A program made the translations under genes and the position numbers. A stretch of 7,169 nt of DNA, from the NCBI GenBank assembly GCA_949516455.1, contig CATILC010000177.1, positions 1-7,169 on the forward strand. The letters are read 5' to 3'. The DNA is from Flavobacteriia bacterium. Its GTDB lineage: Bacteria > Bacteroidota > Bacteroidia > Flavobacteriales > Schleiferiaceae. Position 1 is the stretch's first letter, and every line of letters begins with the position of its first letter. The notes beneath the pieces were generated by a model that saw only the letters and a program-made list of their open reading frames with translations, was not told the DNA's origin and made no database searches. Below are positions 5,856 through 7,169 of the stretch, one piece after another.

Positions 5856-7169
5856 ATGACTGTACGACTGACCCTATCGATCCTGCTTCAATCAGTCTTT
5901 TCCGCTCTTTTCGCCCAGAATATCCAGGACGATTTTGAAGGGAACGGAAACATCTCCAGCTGGGCCGCCACCGACTGCATCCTCAATACCAGTTTCAGCA
6001 ATCCGGCTGCACAAGGCATCAACACCTCGCCCACAGTCCTGAAGTACCGCGACTTTGGCGGAAGCTGGTGCAACATCCGCTTCGACGCCGGACACAAACT
6101 CAACATCTCCGCCCACCCGACATTTTCCTTCAAGATCTACGTACCCTCCTCCAGCATAACGGGAAACCAAAACAATGAGGTGTCCCTCAAGCTGCAGAAT
6201 GGAAACACCCTGGATCCTTGGAAAAATCAAGTTTCCGTGACCAAGCCCATCCTTCTGGACCAGTGGCAGGAGGTCTCATTCAACTTTCAGACAGATCCGT
6301 ACGACAATTTTGATGTCAATACTTCTCCCCCTTGGGAGCGCGTAGATCTCGACCGGATCCTGATCCAGGTCAACGGCGACAACAACAACGATCAGGTGAC
6401 CGCCTACATCGACGATTTCTTTCACGAATACCTGACGCCCCTGCCGTCCGGAGATGTCTACGACCAGCTCATCTGGTCCGACGAATTCGATACCGACGGC
6501 GCCCTGGACAGCAGCAAATGGCATCATCAAACGCTTTTTCCAGTGGGCAGCAGCTGGTTCAGCGGAGAGATACAGCACTATACCGATCGGCTCGACAACA
6601 GCTATGTGCAGAACGGTTCCCTGCACATCGTGGCCAAAAAAGAGAACTACACCGACCAAGGCGTCACCAAGACCCACACTTCCGCCCGATTGAACTCAAA
6701 ATTCGCTTTTACCTACGGGCGTGTCGAGGTCCGGGCCAAAGTCCCTGGTGGCACAGGCACATGGCCAGCCATCTGGATGCTTGGAAAGAACATCGACGAA
6801 CACGGCGCATATTTCCAAACACAGGGCTATGGCACAGTCTCCTGGCCTTATTGCGGAGAGTTTGATATCATGGAACATTGGGGAGATGAGCCCAACGAAG
6901 TATTCAGTGCTATTCACACTCCAGAGACCTATTTCAACACCAGTGGAGCTGGCTGGATGGTCCACAGCGGAGGGCAAAAGATCCCCACAGCGCTGAGCGA
7001 TTTTCACGTTTATGCCGTGGAATGGACCGAAGACAAGATCCAGTTCAGCGTGGACAGCATGGTGCATTATACCTACCAACCCATGTCCCAGCACCCGAAC
7101 AACTGGCCGTTTCAAAAGCCGCACTTCCTCCTGCTGAACATTGCCATTCAACCGGCAGTGGATCCCGCC
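5856..7169 (+). CDS. Secreted GH16 beta-glucanase (laminarinase-like), C-terminus cut by window edge
   Basis: This frame is open from the ATG at 5856 to the last base, giving 438 codons with no stop. Residues 1-21 are a Sec signal peptide (MTVRLTLSILLQSVFSALFA, then Q). Residues about 22-193 form a beta-strand-rich module ending in YIDDFFHEY, like a carbohydrate-binding jelly-roll, but I cannot name its CBM family. After a short PLPSGD linker, residues about 203-438 are a GH16 domain: LIWSDEFDTDGALDSSKW (205-222), SARLNSKFAFTYGRVEVRAK (276-295), WPAIWMLG (303-310) and the active site GEFDIMEH. There E335 is the nucleophile, D337 the assisting residue and E340 the acid/base. LLLNIAI (426-432) follows. 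The family cleaves beta-1,3 or beta-1,3/1,4 glucans, and the motif set points to laminarin. The end of the GH16 fold and any type IX secretion tail lie beyond the window. The start follows AAAGTAA, A-rich as is usual in this phylum. Confidence 0.93.
   Translation, partial: MTVRLTLSILLQSVFSALFAQNIQDDFEGNGNISSWAATDCILNTSFSNPAAQGINTSPTVLKYRDFGGSWCNIRFDAGHKLNISAHPTFSFKIYVPSSSITGNQNNEVSLKLQNGNTLDPWKNQVSVTKPILLDQWQEVSFNFQTDPYDNFDVNTSPPWERVDLDRILIQVNGDNNNDQVTAYIDDFFHEYLTPLPSGDVYDQLIWSDEFDTDGALDSSKWHHQTLFPVGSSWFSGEIQHYTDRLDNSYVQNGSLHIVAKKENYTDQGVTKTHTSARLNSKFAFTYGRVEVRAKVPGGTGTWPAIWMLGKNIDEHGAYFQTQGYGTVSWPYCGEFDIMEHWGDEPNEVFSAIHTPETYFNTSGAGWMVHSGGQKIPTALSDFHVYAVEWTEDKIQFSVDSMVHYTYQPMSQHPNNWPFQKPHFLLLNIAIQPAVDPA

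Noticed and set aside
6332..6865. 177-codon + strand frame inside the GH16 gene
   Set aside because: The overlapping frame from 5856 carries the full GH16 motif series. This one is arginine- and proline-rich and of low complexity, typical of a shifted reading frame.
1..7169. High density of GATC sites
   Set aside because: It follows from frequent ATC (Ile) codons after G-ending codons and from GATC within Asp/Ile pairs. There is no clustering that suggests an origin or a methylation-controlled switch.

Overview
The window looks like a chromosomal segment of a Bacteroidota (Bacteroidetes) bacterium, probably a marine or other polysaccharide-degrading one. The reasons are a perfect Bacteroidetes-type -7 promoter element (TAnnTTTG) before the last gene, weak or absent Shine-Dalgarno sequences with A-rich start regions, Sec signal peptides ending in 'AQ', a GH16 laminarinase-like enzyme, and an outer-membrane barrel of a type I associate with this phylum. 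Base composition is near half G+C by eye. No tRNA, rRNA, CRISPR array, insertion sequence or phage gene is visible. All six genes lie on the + strand.

Left part (1-3607): a 355-residue protein of unassigned family is followed, after a 101-base gap with a weak possible promoter, by a complete phosphoenolpyruvate synthase (ppsA, 810 residues) with every catalytic motif intact. The 355-residue protein has a segment that reads like a kinase catalytic loop plus a DFG-like motif (D205-x4-N210, then D230-F-D). The synthase keeps the Thr-Cys-His site that a regulatory kinase targets in E. coli. The pair is therefore a candidate enzyme and regulator, which is a hypothesis only.

Middle part (3608-5798): a 256-base gap without a convincing gene leads to a secreted DUF1566 / Lcl_C-type protein. 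It is followed by a predicted outer-membrane beta-barrel without an ATG start, then a 101-residue ABM-type (dimeric alpha+beta barrel) small protein 9 bases downstream. The barrel and ABM genes are probably co-transcribed from a possible promoter just after the DUF1566 gene.

Right part (5799-7169): a short intergenic region holds a clear promoter interleaved with a 7-base perfect inverted repeat. It drives a secreted, two-domain glycoside hydrolase of family GH16 that runs open off the window edge, with 438 residues visible. It has an N-terminal beta-sandwich-like module and a C-terminal GH16 domain with the E-F-D-I-M-E active site. The visible cell would hydrolyse beta-glucan outside the cell and make PEP for gluconeogenesis inside it. 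The window does not show that these two loci are linked in function.
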